Assembly (NCBI GenBank): GCA_026260175.1
Contig: JAKCWW010005650.1
Location: 1 to 35,596 of the forward strand
Length of the DNA: 35,596 bases
Reading direction: 5' to 3'
Origin: Reticulitermes lucifugus
Taxonomy: Eukaryota > Arthropoda > Insecta > Blattodea > Rhinotermitidae
The first letter of the stretch is position 1. Each line of letters begins with the position of its first letter. Shown piece after piece: positions 1 to 10,530 of the stretch. The notes under the pieces are model-generated. The model did no database searches. It had not been told where the DNA came from and worked only from the letters and a program-made list of their open reading frames with translations. The position numbers and the translations under genes are program-made.

Positions 1-1416
1 ACACAATTAATGTGATTAAATTGTACATTTGTCGGACTTTAAATATAGAGTTAAAATGTACGGAATGAATAATATTACATTTACTTAGTTAGGCACTTCT
101 GTAGTTTTATTAGGCACGCTGGTGTAGTCGCAAGATGGGTCTACTGGATTCGTCATATCCGTCCGTCCATCCATCCGTCTGTCTGTCCGCATGTATCAGC
201 GTGGCTCCCACTGAACGGATTTCCGTGAAATTTGATATTCGGGACTTTTATGAAAATCTGTAGAGAAACTTCAAATTTGGTTAAAATCGGACAAAAATAT
301 CGGGCACTTAACATGAAGACCTAAGTGCGTTTTATTGTTGCCGGCTACATTAAATCGCCATAAAAGCGTCCTTTCAACTGAAATGGTGTCAGCCTATTCG
401 GATAGCGGATAAGGTATAAACATTAGGCTAGCATGCCACGATGTTATGTTACACGGTTAACATTATTTTCTAAATTTCAATTTAACCAATTTCGCCATGC
501 TTTAAGACAGAAGAGACAAGCATAATAAACGAACTGTTATATGTACGAACCATGTCGTCTAAAATTTGTAACTCTTCAAGAGACATGTGGAACGCACAGT
601 GTTCTATGCAACCGTTGCACAAAATATGGGAGAATTTAGACGCATTTTGTGCGTATGGAACTACGTCTGATTGTACCCGACCCATCACTTACTTGTTTCG
701 CTTCTGCGTCAGACGTAAAATTAAATCATGACAATGTAGACTATTAGCAACATTGTTCATGCTATTCTGCGCACCCCCACTGACTTCTGTTTTCACGTGT
801 CCGTAAGCGTAATCCGCTTCTGGTATTACCAGAACTTTCCACCAGTGGTGTTGGCTTAAGCTTTTGCATTCTGGAACTCCTTCAATGCATTAACATCCAC
901 TGTCGAAAGCTTTCATTGGCCATGTTTTACCTTTGCAAGAGTTTCTGCCTTTAATCGCAGGCTGCATACCGGACAAGACACAAATCTTGGTAATGAATTT
1001 AGGGATTTTTACTGGTGTAGTTCAGGCGAACACGGACACCTGAGGGTCGGTCGTAAGTGCAAGCATATACAGAGATATGTGGTTATTATTTCATGTATTT
1101 TAACTGCTAGCTAATGAGACCAATACATTAACAAACTTCCTTGTTCTCATGTGTAAACAGACACCGAAATTAACACGGGATTTTGGTGAATTAACTATTT
1201 ACTACATAGGTCTTACATTACTGATGGTACGCCGTCATCTCACTAAATATTTATAAAATTTACATTAACGTACAATGGTCGTTGTTCAGTTCCAAGTATT
1301 ATATTTAAATTAAATTTAAAATTACAATTTCATAGTCTGCATACTAGTTTATTATAAGCTGAAAGGCTCGTAGGATGTAAGGTAAATAAATTAGTTACAT
1401 TATTTAGCAGTAATAA
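1..1416. other. Gene-free stretch with a transposon relic
   Basis: I see no credible exon here. Positions about 100-370 hold a relative of the TIR elements at 3215 and 6375, in the opposite orientation. It shares a block around 195-235 (cagcgtggctcccactgaa, then gtgaaatttgatat) and the ggctacattaaatcgcc block. A CCGT-type microsatellite at 160-189 lies inside it. A 68-codon open frame on the minus strand at 482-688 matches nothing I recognise and is probably chance. The rest is AT-rich and featureless. Confidence 0.5.
160..189. repeat. CCGT/CCAT/CTGT microsatellite
   Basis: A run of imperfect tetranucleotides (cgtccgtccatccatccg and similar). It sits inside the transposon relic at about 100-370 and probably arose from that element's internal sequence. 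Confidence 0.8.
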
Positions 1417-1426
1417 TATTGTTATA

Positions 1427-1690
1427 AGCCGATCCCAGTGGCCGCGCGGTCTAAGGCGTGGGTCTGCGGCCGCTTGCTTGCTGGGATTGCGAGTTCAAAT
1501 CTCGCCGGGGGCATGGATGTCTGTCTCTTGTGAATGTTGTGTGCTGTCAGGTAGAGGTCTCTGCGTGGGGCTGATCACTCATCCAGAGGAGTCCTACCGA
1601 GTGTGGTGTGTCTAACTAAGTGTGATCGTGAAACTTCGATAATGAGGAGGCCCTGGCCCACTAGGGGCTGTTGCGCCATGAGGAAAAAGT
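1427..1690 (+). mobile_element. tRNA-derived SINE, family 1 (tRNA-Leu-like head), copy A
   Basis: The head resembles a tRNA-Leu gene: the A-box region is gtggccgcgcggtctaaggc and the B box is gagttcaaatc. A body of about 180 bp follows (ggatgtctgtctcttgtg, gtcaggtagaggtctctgcg, gaggaggccctggcccacta) and the copy ends in a short A-run. The same head and body recur at 14585, 18276 and 26473. Flanks tattgttata (1417-1426) and tattgttgta (1691-1700) fit a 10-bp target-site duplication with one mismatch. Confidence 0.9.
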
Positions 1691-2165
1691 TATTGTTGTA
1701 TGGAAGGTAGTTTTGCACATTAGGCACCACAAGTCCCTCTCATGATTTGTTGTTAATTAAGAAAGATTAAAGTTAAAATTTGCTGTTCTGAACTCGCCGA
1801 TTGACTTTCTAACGGACGTCAATGACGTATAAGCATGAACCGTGCCGTGAATGCACATCAGCTCACTTCCATCAATATCGCGCAGCAAAATTAGAGGTAC
1901 GTTCTTCAGTTGGCAGTTGACCTTTGCACAGCCATTTCACTGTCTTCTTCATTTATTCCCTGCGGTGAAGTCACGGTGTGCATTAGACTCCAATATGCGC
2001 GAGGTTTCCCTTCTCCAGAAATAAAGCGGACATAAAATTTGCGCGAATGGAGCTTATGAAACCACAAGAAATGAGTTAGTTTTGAGGGTCGCCTAAAATG
2101 ACATTTATGTTCTTATACACTAATAACAATATAAATTATGTAAAGTTATATAAATGGAAAGTGGT

Positions 2166-2450
2166 AAAGGTAAAGGTAAATTTCGCCCTAGAACAGGCCC
2201 TGAAGGCCCAGAGGGGGTGTAGAAGTATAGTTCTAGTCTTTAACTCTGGCACCAGATGAGGGTGGGTAGTCAACGCCACGCCCCGGCCGCTTTACCCCCG
2301 GGAACGACCCGGTACCCATTATACAGGAGGCTGGGTAGGCTCCAGGGCCGGTCTGGACGGGTGCTGAAAATCTCGCCTCCACCGGGATTCGATCCCAGAA
2401 CTGTCCAGCGCGAAGCGTGTCGCTATAACGACTGAGCTATCCCGGCCCAC
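2166..2450 (-). mobile_element. tRNA-derived SINE, family 2, copy A (full length)
   Basis: On the minus strand the head is a tRNA-like block with A box tagctcagtcgttatagcg and B box gggatcgaatcccgg. A body containing ggccggtctggacggg (as read on the + strand) follows, then a (CCTTTA)n-type tail seen here as aaaggtaaaggtaaa. A 13-bp target-site duplication, aatggaaRgtggt, flanks it at 2153-2165 and 2451-2463. Relatives lie at 10385, 15247, 17711, 25773 and 35529. Confidence 0.92.
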
Positions 2451-2463
2451 AATGGAAGGTGGT

Positions 2464-3214
2464 GAAACAACACAATTTTACAACACCTCAATTTATTTTG
2501 GTTAAAGGCAGGTACATTACCGATACAGAAATTTTTTTATCAGAATGAGACAGAACAATCACAGAGACGTAATCAAAGCCAGATTCGGTACCAGTGTCCA
2601 TCACAGAGGGGCGTATTGTGGCTGAAGGACATGTGTGAAAGCCTGGGTCATCAGCACTAGAGGTTGACTATCGAGAAGGCCTAGAAACACTGCAGGACGG
2701 ACGGACGGACCGACTGACCGACCGACCGACCGACCGACTGAAGAGCTCTATCAGCGCTGGCTGTCGAGCGTCTTCCCTCTTCTCGGCCAACATTTGAAAT
2801 ACATACGGAATATTCCGCGACCTTCGGGAAAAGTCAGGTAAGACACGAAGTTTTTCGAGCCTGCTCGAAGGTTCCAGGCACGATGACTAGTCCGTTAGTT
2901 TTAGTTCTCATGTGGATGCTCCTGGAAGGCGCTAGAAATTTTCGGAGCGCGTTGGAAACCAACAACATATCTATGCGAGATTTGAAGTTCGCTCCACTCG
3001 CGTGTACTTCAATGTGGATCTCGTACGAAAAGAAACAGACAGCACAAAATAAAGCTCGCATATATTCAAATTCGCTTCAATAATAGTCGCGTAAAAGGGT
3101 GAGGGGGTTACTGTAATTATAAAGGGCCCAATAAAATGTAGGTATTGCTTAATTTAAGGAACGCTTCCAATATTTCGTCGAATGGACTGAGGATTATGAG
3201 AACAAGATAGGCCA
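2464..3214. other. Gene-free stretch
   Basis: No exon is apparent. It holds the GACC microsatellite at 2696-2740. Overlapping short open frames at 2834-3083 on both strands have no recognisable content. A donor-like caggtaag at 2831 does not follow sequence resembling the missing TM2-TM3 part of the receptor. Confidence 0.4.
2696..2740. repeat. GACG/GACC tetranucleotide microsatellite
   Basis: About eleven imperfect tetranucleotide units that shift from GACG to GACC/GACT. Confidence 0.9.
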
Positions 3215-3580
3215 TGTACGTATAGCGTAACATTTCGGCGCGTTCGCGTAATATTTATACCTCCCCGACTCTAACAGCCTGTTACCATTTCACTCGAAGA
3301 GAGCGCTTTTGTGGCGACTTTATGTCGCTGGCTACAGTAAAACTGTCTTGGGTCTGCATACGAAGCGCCCGAAGTTTTTGTCCGATTTTAAGCAAATCTG
3401 GACTTTATCGACACACTTTAATGAAAGTCTCCAACATCAAATTTCACGAAAACACGTCCAGTGGTAGCCGAGCTGATGCATGCTGACTGACAGGCAGAAA
3501 GAAGTACGTACAGAAATAACGAAGCTAATAGACGCTTTCCGCGAGTATGCGAACGCGCCGAAAAATCGCAATGTAGCAGT
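3215..3580. mobile_element. Non-autonomous DNA transposon with inverted termini, copy 1
   Basis: The left end (atttcggcgcgttcgcgta, about 3231-3249) and the right end (tatgcgaacgcgccgaaaaa, about 3546-3565) are inverted copies of each other. The interior contains catcaaatttcacgaaaaca and ccagtggtagccgagctgat, which recur in the element at 6375-6800 and inverted near 195-240. No transposase frame is present, so this is a MITE-like derivative. The superfamily is not determined. Confidence 0.7.
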
Positions 3581-6374
3581 TCTCCGGAAGCGCATTTTTA
3601 ACAGGAAGCCACGGAACATAAACTGTTAGTATTACACAGCCCTCGGGGGCAAATATGGATACAAATGTGACGAAGTGAGCTAATGGAAAGAAGCAGCATA
3701 CTCGAAAGAATGGGAAAAGAATCACAGATGGACATATGTCTATATTGAGCAAACATCTAATTTAGTACCTGTAGTCACGTAAAAAATTGCATTTCTCTTC
3801 TATCGTGAGAAGAACACAACTTCGTAATAACACAGAAACTCTGTCAAAGAAGTGAAAAAGAAAAAGAATGTTTGAAAAACTCGACAAAACTCTCTCATTC
3901 TAGTGGGTCAACAGATGATTCATATCGCGTTCTGTTTGAACTCTTCCTCAAAAATACAGCCTTGTACTGAGGTGATAATCATACACAAGCCAAATAAAAC
4001 TAAATTTGTGCACGTCACACGGTAAGACTATCTATGGAACTGACACCTACTTCTCAATCAAGGTTCCCATTCGCTGGTTATAAATTGGGAATAATAGATG
4101 ATTAGTAGTTGCTGTCCTCTCTGTATGGATCTTTGTATTAGTTACAAACTCAGTACAATACGAGTATATCTCTCATTGTAAGACGAATGCAAACACTCAG
4201 ACAATAGACAGGCTTTATGCGTGAAGGAAACACTCTATTGACGTCATCGCGAAGGGTGTATACGATACACATCTTGAACTGGGGTCGAGTAACGGGATGG
4301 GAGTTAGGTTTCAGCAGAGGTTTATCAAAAGCCAGTTGCTTGTAATATAATTAAATGTAAACCGTTAAATCAGTTCGCATTGAGTTATTTATATAATTAT
4401 AATTAATTACCTTATCCTCGTAGGAAAAACATGGAAGAATGAGTACAATATCCAGAAATAATATTTTGATACTCTATATTAAAAATGCATTCCTCAAATT
4501 TGTTAAAAATGTCCAACAAGATTTTCCGCCGCTGTGATAAAAAAAAAGATGCAACACCAAAACTTCAGTCATTCAATCAGCCAAATTCTCATCGTCTTCT
4601 TCTAAGCTCGCCACTGAAGAAGATAAAGCCATCCCCGACATTGCAGGATTTCCTTTTCATTTCTCAAACGAGATTCGATGTGTCAATTCGTATCCACTTT
4701 TTCCCCCCTGGCCTTGTAAATCAGAAGATCCGCTGGGGTGTGAAAATATGAAGACAGTAATTCGAAAGACATAAAGAAGACACTAGAACTTCATGTCACA
4801 TTAAAATGTAGCCGTACTGAATTTGTAATTTCAGAATTAATTGTTGTTTATTAAAGAATAGATCGCGTTTGATTCATTTATGCATGCTGTAAAGACTAAG
4901 GGGTGAGGCTGAGATTAAGTCCAGGGGATTACTGGGCGTTAGACCTTACATCCTTAACAGGGAGTTCTGAATATCATTTATAAAACCTCCTTTCCTAACG
5001 CACAGTTTCAAAGTACTAGAGATATATTACTATTATTATTGTTATGCTATGTAAGAGCCTATCGCTTAATCGCGTGTTAGTTTGTCAGATACAAACTGAA
5101 GATTTCGCATCACTGCCGTATTTGTAAATCTTGACTTGATAACAACATTTAGTATGCAAAAATAGTCTAAGTTTTTATCAAATGTCAAATGCATAAGCGG
5201 ACAAGTTCATTAGCAATCGCCATCATAATAAAAGCTAAAAGAATTTTGGCATAACCGCCACGTTGTCATTTTGCATTCTATAGAAACTTAATTTTTAAAA
5301 ACAGCTGCAAATTTCTCTAACCTCTAGCACATCATCTTAGCACCCTAAACAAGTGTCACAATGTCAATCTTATCACATTTCGCGCTTCCTCCATGTTGCC
5401 ATTACTGTCTACGTAATTTAAGCAGTAAGGCGTTGACTGGAATGGATTAATCTGACAGGATATGATAAATTACGGGCTCTTGCGTAAACACAGCAATCAA
5501 CCTTCGGGTTACATAAGAGTTACTGAACTTTGACCACCTGGTGCTTTTCAAGAATTATTTGCCACGAAATTAATAAGCACCTTGCCTTGTATGTTAACTC
5601 ATTTAAAGGGTAAAACACACAACCATTAATTAAGAACATAATTAGTATAATGGAACGTGCAATGTGTAATACAGGAATAGGCATAAGGGTTCTGAGGTGC
5701 TTTTAGAAAGCTGAACCTGCTGGGATACAATCTTATAAATGGTTTCAGTGTTGTCTGGTTGAATGAAATGTAACATAAGTTTGTTTTCTTTGTGTCGAAG
5801 AAAAAAACAGACGTCTTTGTACGCTTTCACAGGAAAAGTTGTGAATAAGATGAAGGTACTCGGAAAGATAACAGTAATAACGGCTTATGTTGACAAACTC
5901 CTTGGATTCAGAGGTTTTGCTTCTGTGTGTGAATTCAATTTTCTAAGAAAAATAGGAGGTTCGCGTGTCGAAAGACAACACATTCACGTAAGGCTGCGAC
6001 TTCCAGCAATCTGAACATGGCCCAAACTATTTTGCCTTCAACTTGCGATATAGCTGCTGACGTTATGTACAGGTAGTTATAAAATACAGTGAGATGACTA
6101 TGAATACGGTACAGGTGTTTTGGCCTGTTTTCAGATATTATTCCACAATTAAACTTGAAATACTGAAGAAAACCATGAACTTTCTTAGTAAAGACAGCTT
6201 GCAATTGGCCCGAATTTAGACCTCGTACGTTCTGAATTGAGTCTCTTGTTACAGCTGATCTCATACTCTGGACTATAACAGCAGTTCTACCAACATAACA
6301 CATCTGCTCCAACCATATAAGGAAACATAAACCAGCACTGAGAAGTTGTGGTTTTATATTAACAAGATAGGCAA
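3581..6374. other. Gene-free stretch
   Basis: AT-rich sequence with no splice-bounded open frame that I can support. The longest frames (4485-4751 on the plus strand, 5935-6312 on the minus) give low-complexity or unfamiliar peptides. No SINE head, terminal inverted repeat or tandem array was recognised. Confidence 0.4.
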
Positions 6375-6800
6375 CTGATGTATTGCGTAGTATTGCGGCG
6401 CGTTCGCGTAACTATTGTTGCCATCGAAACGCAATAATACATTCCCTTTGTATTATTATTTATCTACGTGGAACTGCCAACAATATAAACATGTTCAGTG
6501 TTGCCATTGAAATGCAACAGTGGGTTTCCTTCGCACTATTTTCGAGCTACATAATATTTCGTATTGCTGTCTACAATACAAACATGTTTAGATCTTCATG
6601 TAAAGTGACCCATGTTCTTGTTACATTTTGACCAAATCTGGATTTTCTCGGCGGATTGTAATGAAAGTCTCCAACATCAAATTTCACGACAATCCATCCA
6701 GTGGCAGCCGAGCTGATACATGTGGACTGAAGGAGAGACGGACATGACGAAGCTAATAGGCGCTTTTTCACACTTAAGCCAACGCGCCCAAAATTATGAC
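6375..6800. mobile_element. Non-autonomous DNA transposon with inverted termini, copy 2
   Basis: Left end ttgcggcgcgttcgcgtaa (6393-6411) is partly matched in inverse by aagccaacgcgcccaaaa near 6776-6793. The interior repeats copy 1 (catcaaatttcacgacaatc, ccagtggcagccgagctgat). The upstream words aacaagatagg at 3201 and 6361 also match, so the homologous unit may extend about 20 bp beyond the termini given here. Confidence 0.65.
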
Positions 6801-7076
6801 AATGGACCAAGTTCAAATAAATAGCCTTAAACTTTGTGTTACATCGTCAAATAATGCTAAATTTATCTGCATTGATTTTTTCGTAGTTCCTCACCGTTCG
6901 AAAGCCTAAGAACTTAAATTCAGTTTTTATTCTGTCTCCATGTAACAAATCGTTTTTAAGCTTATTGATAACGTACACCAGATGGCAGTGACTGCGGAAC
7001 AGAATCCGTCTTTATGACACAGTAAAAAAAGCTATCCATCATTCGGTCAGTACTGCAGCCTCAAAAATTTCCAGTT

Positions 7077-7388
7077 ATCTCTAGGTAGCGATGCAGGTCA
7101 TTCAGTCATCTCTAGGCAGCGATGCAGGTCATTCAATCATCTCTATGTAGTGATGCAGGTCATTCAATCATCTCTAGGTATCGATGCAGGTCATTCAATC
7201 ATCTCTAGGTAGCGATGCAGGTCATTCAATCATCTCTAGGTAGCGATGCAGGTCATTCAGTCATCTCTAGGTAGCGATGCAGGTCATTCAATCATCTCTA
7301 GGTAGCGATGCAGGTAATTCAATCATCTCTAGGTATCGATGCAGGTCATTCAATCATCTCTAGGTAGCGATGCAGGTCATTCAATCAA
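7077..7388. repeat. 31-bp minisatellite, about 10 units
   Basis: The unit is ctaggtagcgatgcaggtca followed by ttcaatcatct. It starts at 7081, 7112, 7143, 7174, 7205, 7236, 7267, 7298, 7329 and 7360, an exact 31-bp period. The array ends at tcaatca before agcgctc. The variants tatcga (units 4 and 9) and cagtcat (units 1 and 6) recur five units apart, which implies a 155-bp block duplication. Confidence 0.97.
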
Positions 7389-8210
7389 GCGCTCTTTCAA
7401 GAACATTTTTAATTTAACGGCGTACGTATGCGTTGTAGCTGTGATGTCAATGAGTCTATCAATGCAGGGTTATAAACTCCTTCATTTATGACATACAAAT
7501 TGGTGAAGTTTTACAACACAATCACTGCATAATAAATTACGTCACCAAATATGCATTTATTGAATCCTTGACCTCCAGGTTGGGGTTGGGTGTGAGGCTG
7601 ACATCTTCATCTCGTAAAAACTGAATTATTGCGAAAACCCCGGCAACTAGAAAGGCCAAGGCCCCAAAACAGACCGAAGTGCCAGAAAAAAAAAGAATAA
7701 AATGTGCCTTTATCATATTTATGTTTTAATTGTACTTTATTTTCACTTTTCTAAGTACACACTTCACTTGGATATGTGTAAAAGTATTTAGTTCTGTCTA
7801 TATGTTAAAAAAAATATTTTTCCAAGAATCGGTCCCCTTTCTTAAGCCTTTGGCGTCCGAATTAAATTCCCGGTGCAATCTACAAAACTCCGGGTTTCAA
7901 TTACAGGATTTATTTTTTATGCAAACGTTTATAAAAAGATGCGCAAGACTTAAGAAAAAGACCCAACAGGGCTGTACAAGAATGATCATAACTGGCCGAC
8001 ACATATGCTGCGCCCTTCGGCAACTGAACCCAGCATACTGGGACGCAATTTACGCTTCGTTCGGCGCCAGAGGGTTAATATGGTAACCGGCTTTATATAA
8101 ATTCGATCAAGTTCGGGTGAAACCACGTGTAATGTAAGAAGAACAGCGGACCTGTACTGACCAAAATGAAATTGGACCGAATAGTAGCAGGTCTTCCCAA
8201 ATCACAGTGT
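7389..8210. other. Gene-free stretch
   Basis: No repeat family or exon was recognised. An open frame of 118 codons at 7730-8086 (+) is rich in F, K and C, resembles no family I know and lacks flanking splice or promoter context. Confidence 0.4.
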
Positions 8211-8262
8211 TCCATTTGGTATTATCACAGAACCGAAAGGTTCTGTGATAATAACAAATGGA
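8211..8262. repeat. Near-perfect 24-bp hairpin with GAAA loop
   Basis: The left arm 8211-8234 and right arm 8239-8262 are reverse complements with one mismatch, separated by gaaa. The hairpin lies 24 bases upstream of the hammerhead-like ribozyme at 8287. It may be part of the same mobile unit or a small foldback insertion. Confidence 0.9.
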
Positions 8263-8286
8263 CCAGTGAACATTGAAGTGAACTTA

Positions 8287-8343
8287 TCAATGTACCCCTG
8301 ATGATGGCCGGGTAACGGCCGAAACATATGTAGGGTGAATTGA
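8287..8343 (+). ncRNA. Type I hammerhead ribozyme candidate (best copy)
   Basis: The layout fits a self-cleaving type I hammerhead. The 5' side of stem I is TCAAT-gt-ACCC (8287-8297) and the core CTGATGA is 8298-8304. Stem II pairs GGCCG 8306-8310 with CGGCC 8316-8320. GAA is 8321-8323 and stem III is the palindrome ACATATGT (8324-8331). The predicted cleavage follows A8332. The 3' side of stem I, GGGT-ga-ATTGA (8333-8343), gives 4 plus 5 pairs around a 2x2 internal loop. One T (8305) is extra between the core and stem II. In known retrozymes and Penelope-like elements such a tiny stem III favours action as a dimer. Activity is inferred, not shown. The surrounding element has no coding sequence. 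Confidence 0.72.
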
Positions 8344-8364
8344 ACAGAAATACGAAAATAAAAA

Positions 8365-8380
8365 GGGCATTCTTTGGTTA
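8365..8380 (+). repeat. Conserved box downstream of the ribozyme
   Basis: gggcattctttggtta resembles gtgcatttgttggtta, which lies on the 3' side of the ribozymes at 9609-9688 and 20155-20200 on their own strand. The shared order of ribozyme then box suggests one element family. Confidence 0.5.
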
Positions 8381-8399
8381 AAAAACTGAAAATTAATGT

Positions 8400-9574
8400 C
8401 AAGATGCACGGTGAACACAACGTGAAACTTTCTCAGCTATTTTAACTTTGCCACACTTTCAAATGATTTATTACTTCTCTTTATATTGTGATTTTGTCCT
8501 GCATTCTGATCACGAGACATAAAAGCAGACTTAGTTTTCTCATCATTTACTTTCATACCAGTCTCCTTACTAGCTCGCCCATAAATAAATATAACATAAA
8601 CAATAATATTACGTGATAAGTTAACGGAAATGGTAAACAAACGTTGACATAAGAGCGAATGAGCCAAACGTTAGCGGTGTGCTATTAGTTTAAACATAAT
8701 CTTATAAAGTTCTTTTCTTACAGCAGCATGTCTGGAGACTTCTCTCTCTGTAATCCTCTTTTTCAATAACTTTTTACTTACTCTCACAACCTAAGTTACT
8801 GATATCAGCCCGTCGCCTTTATTAACGAATTCCATGCACACAGAAATTAATATTCACTCACTCTAGTCAACAAATATCAAATGTCTTTTGGCGCTGAAAC
8901 TTAACCATCTTCGTCATAATTATTATTAAAATCATCGCGTAGTGGGACAGAAATTGTGGCCGTAATAGCCAACTTAGCACGTAGAGTGTGCAGTAGCTAG
9001 TGTTTATTTAGTTATTTGTAAAACATCGAAGTCTGTGTATCACACAAATGAAGGTAAACAGCCATTAAAGTTTCTCTAAACACTTTGCAATTCACAAATA
9101 TTTACTCTACATTCTACAGGCGTTGTATTTCCATTTCCCAATCCATGTGCGACTAACTTAACAAATTTTTGTAACATATTTCTGCCAGAAGGGACTGCTG
9201 TATCCGTCTTAACACACTCTCCAAATAAATTATTCTTTCTTCTATTGCATTTAACTTCTTACTGGGGTTTTCTTCCATAAAAGTTACGTTGTTCTTTGAA
9301 AGTACTAAATGCGATTTGTAATGCTGTCAACGCTCAGCAACTGACTTATTATTATTATTATTATTATCGCCATCACCATCATCATCATCATCATCATTAT
9401 AACATTCGCTAAATGAAACCATAGAACATTCTAGCTATAAAAATATAGGAACTCTAAGGATTAACATTTAAATGGAAAAAAAATTCAAAACATTGTGGAG
9501 GGAATGACAACGACAAGCGTTCTGCGTCGTTCATGTGCGAAAACAAAGCAACATTTTTTAATCACACATCTCTT
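8400..9574. other. Gene-free stretch
   Basis: AT-rich sequence without recognised exons or SINEs. It contains only the ATT/CAT microsatellite at 9346-9400. Confidence 0.45.
9346..9400. repeat. Compound (ATT)n-(CAT)n microsatellite
   Basis: An ATT run of about seven units passes into imperfect CAT/CAC repeats. Confidence 0.95.
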
Positions 9575-9688
9575 TAACCAACAAATGCACACTTATTATT
9601 CTTTATTACACAATACAATTTACCATAAAAGTAGTCCGACATGTTTCGAATCCCTATTTTGGGATCATCATCAGGGACTTGGATTGTG
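9575..9688 (-). ncRNA. Type I hammerhead ribozyme candidate with GUC site
   Basis: Read on the minus strand, the core CTGATGA (9668-9674) is preceded by AGTCC (9675-9679). Stem II is GATCCC with GGGATTC around an AAAATA loop. GAA (9645-9647) and the palindromic stem III ACATGT (9639-9644) follow, then C (9638) as the cleavage residue, giving a GUC triplet. GGACT (9633-9637) pairs with AGTCC, and ATTGT (9615-9619) or ATTGTG (9609-9614) can pair with sequence at 9683-9688 to extend stem I beyond an internal loop. An extra T again sits between core and stem II. The minus-strand box gtgcatttgttggtta (9575-9590) lies downstream. Confidence 0.68.
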
Positions 9689-9689
9689 A

Positions 9690-10384
9690 ATTACACAAAT
9701 TACAAATCAACAATAATGGTACATTTTAAAAGTACAAAAGTTAAAATGTAGGCTATCTCAGTTGTTTTCTGGGTCCACTGTGCATCAGAAGTTGTGTGTC
9801 AACGTGTAGAAGGCCAGGACATTTTTTAAATTAAGAGAGGAAAAACGTACTGAATACCGAACCTCACTGACTCACTTCCTTTAGAAGTGACTACAATTCA
9901 ATTTCAAAAAATATTAAATAACTTGTAAGGTTCTCACCGGGGTGAAAGTTAAGACTGTGATTTAAGACTCCATGTAATTTGTCAGGTAGCTATGGAACTT
10001 TTTGAGAAATCTACTGTCTCCATCTTCAGGACAGAATTTATCCTGGTTAATGCGTTTCGGAGGAAAGGGCTGTCAACATCTTCAGGACAGATAAGTTCCT
10101 CCGAAAAGTCTGTAATTCCCTAATTAACTACACAGTTTATATACAGACTACAATATTAGATAGCAATAAATTTGTAATAAGCAGAGGCGTATGCAAGAGG
10201 ACAAGCCAATACACTACAGAGCAGTCACACAAATAACACCTGAACAAATATAAAATACTCAGTTGAAGCTTGAAACTTGGTAACTCTAAAGTAGATTCCT
10301 TAATCAGCGTGCCACAGTGATAGGTGTCCAGAGATTAAACTTATTAAACCTGCAAATATCCGATATTTCTCGATATCAAAGTAT
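9690..10384. other. Gene-free stretch with a decayed inverted motif
   Basis: No exon is visible. Around 10020-10110 the word atcttcaggacaga occurs twice, and tttcggagga faces tcctccgaaa, recalling the ribozyme-like elements elsewhere. I could not build a stem II there, so it is at most a decayed relative. Confidence 0.4.
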
Positions 10385-10530
10385 TCCACAGGGAATACCC
10401 CAGTCTCCACTTTAAATGGGTACTGGGGTTCTCTCCTGCGGGTAAAGCGACAGGAGCGTGACGTTGATAACTCACCTCCATCCAGCGCCAAGGTAGACCA
10501 CCCTCTGTGCCTTCATAGCATATTTGAGGA
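10385..10530 (+). mobile_element. SINE family 2 fragment
   Basis: The block from gggtactggggttc through gggtaaagcgacaggagcgtg to ccctctgtgccttcat aligns with the body of the copy at 2166-2450 on that copy's own strand. The tRNA head and tail are missing or too diverged to see. Confidence 0.6.

Noticed and set aside
2780..2840. Donor-like caggtaag as the end of the missing upstream receptor exon
   Set aside because: In the required phase the preceding residues (GIFRDLREKS) are not TM3-like.
7077..7388. CRISPR-like array
   Set aside because: The 31-bp units are head-to-tail without unique spacers, in a eukaryotic context. It is a minisatellite.
10020..10110. cctgaagatg and ccgaaacgc on the minus strand as another hammerhead
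   Set aside because: No pairing stem II or stem III could be drawn. At best it is a decayed relative.
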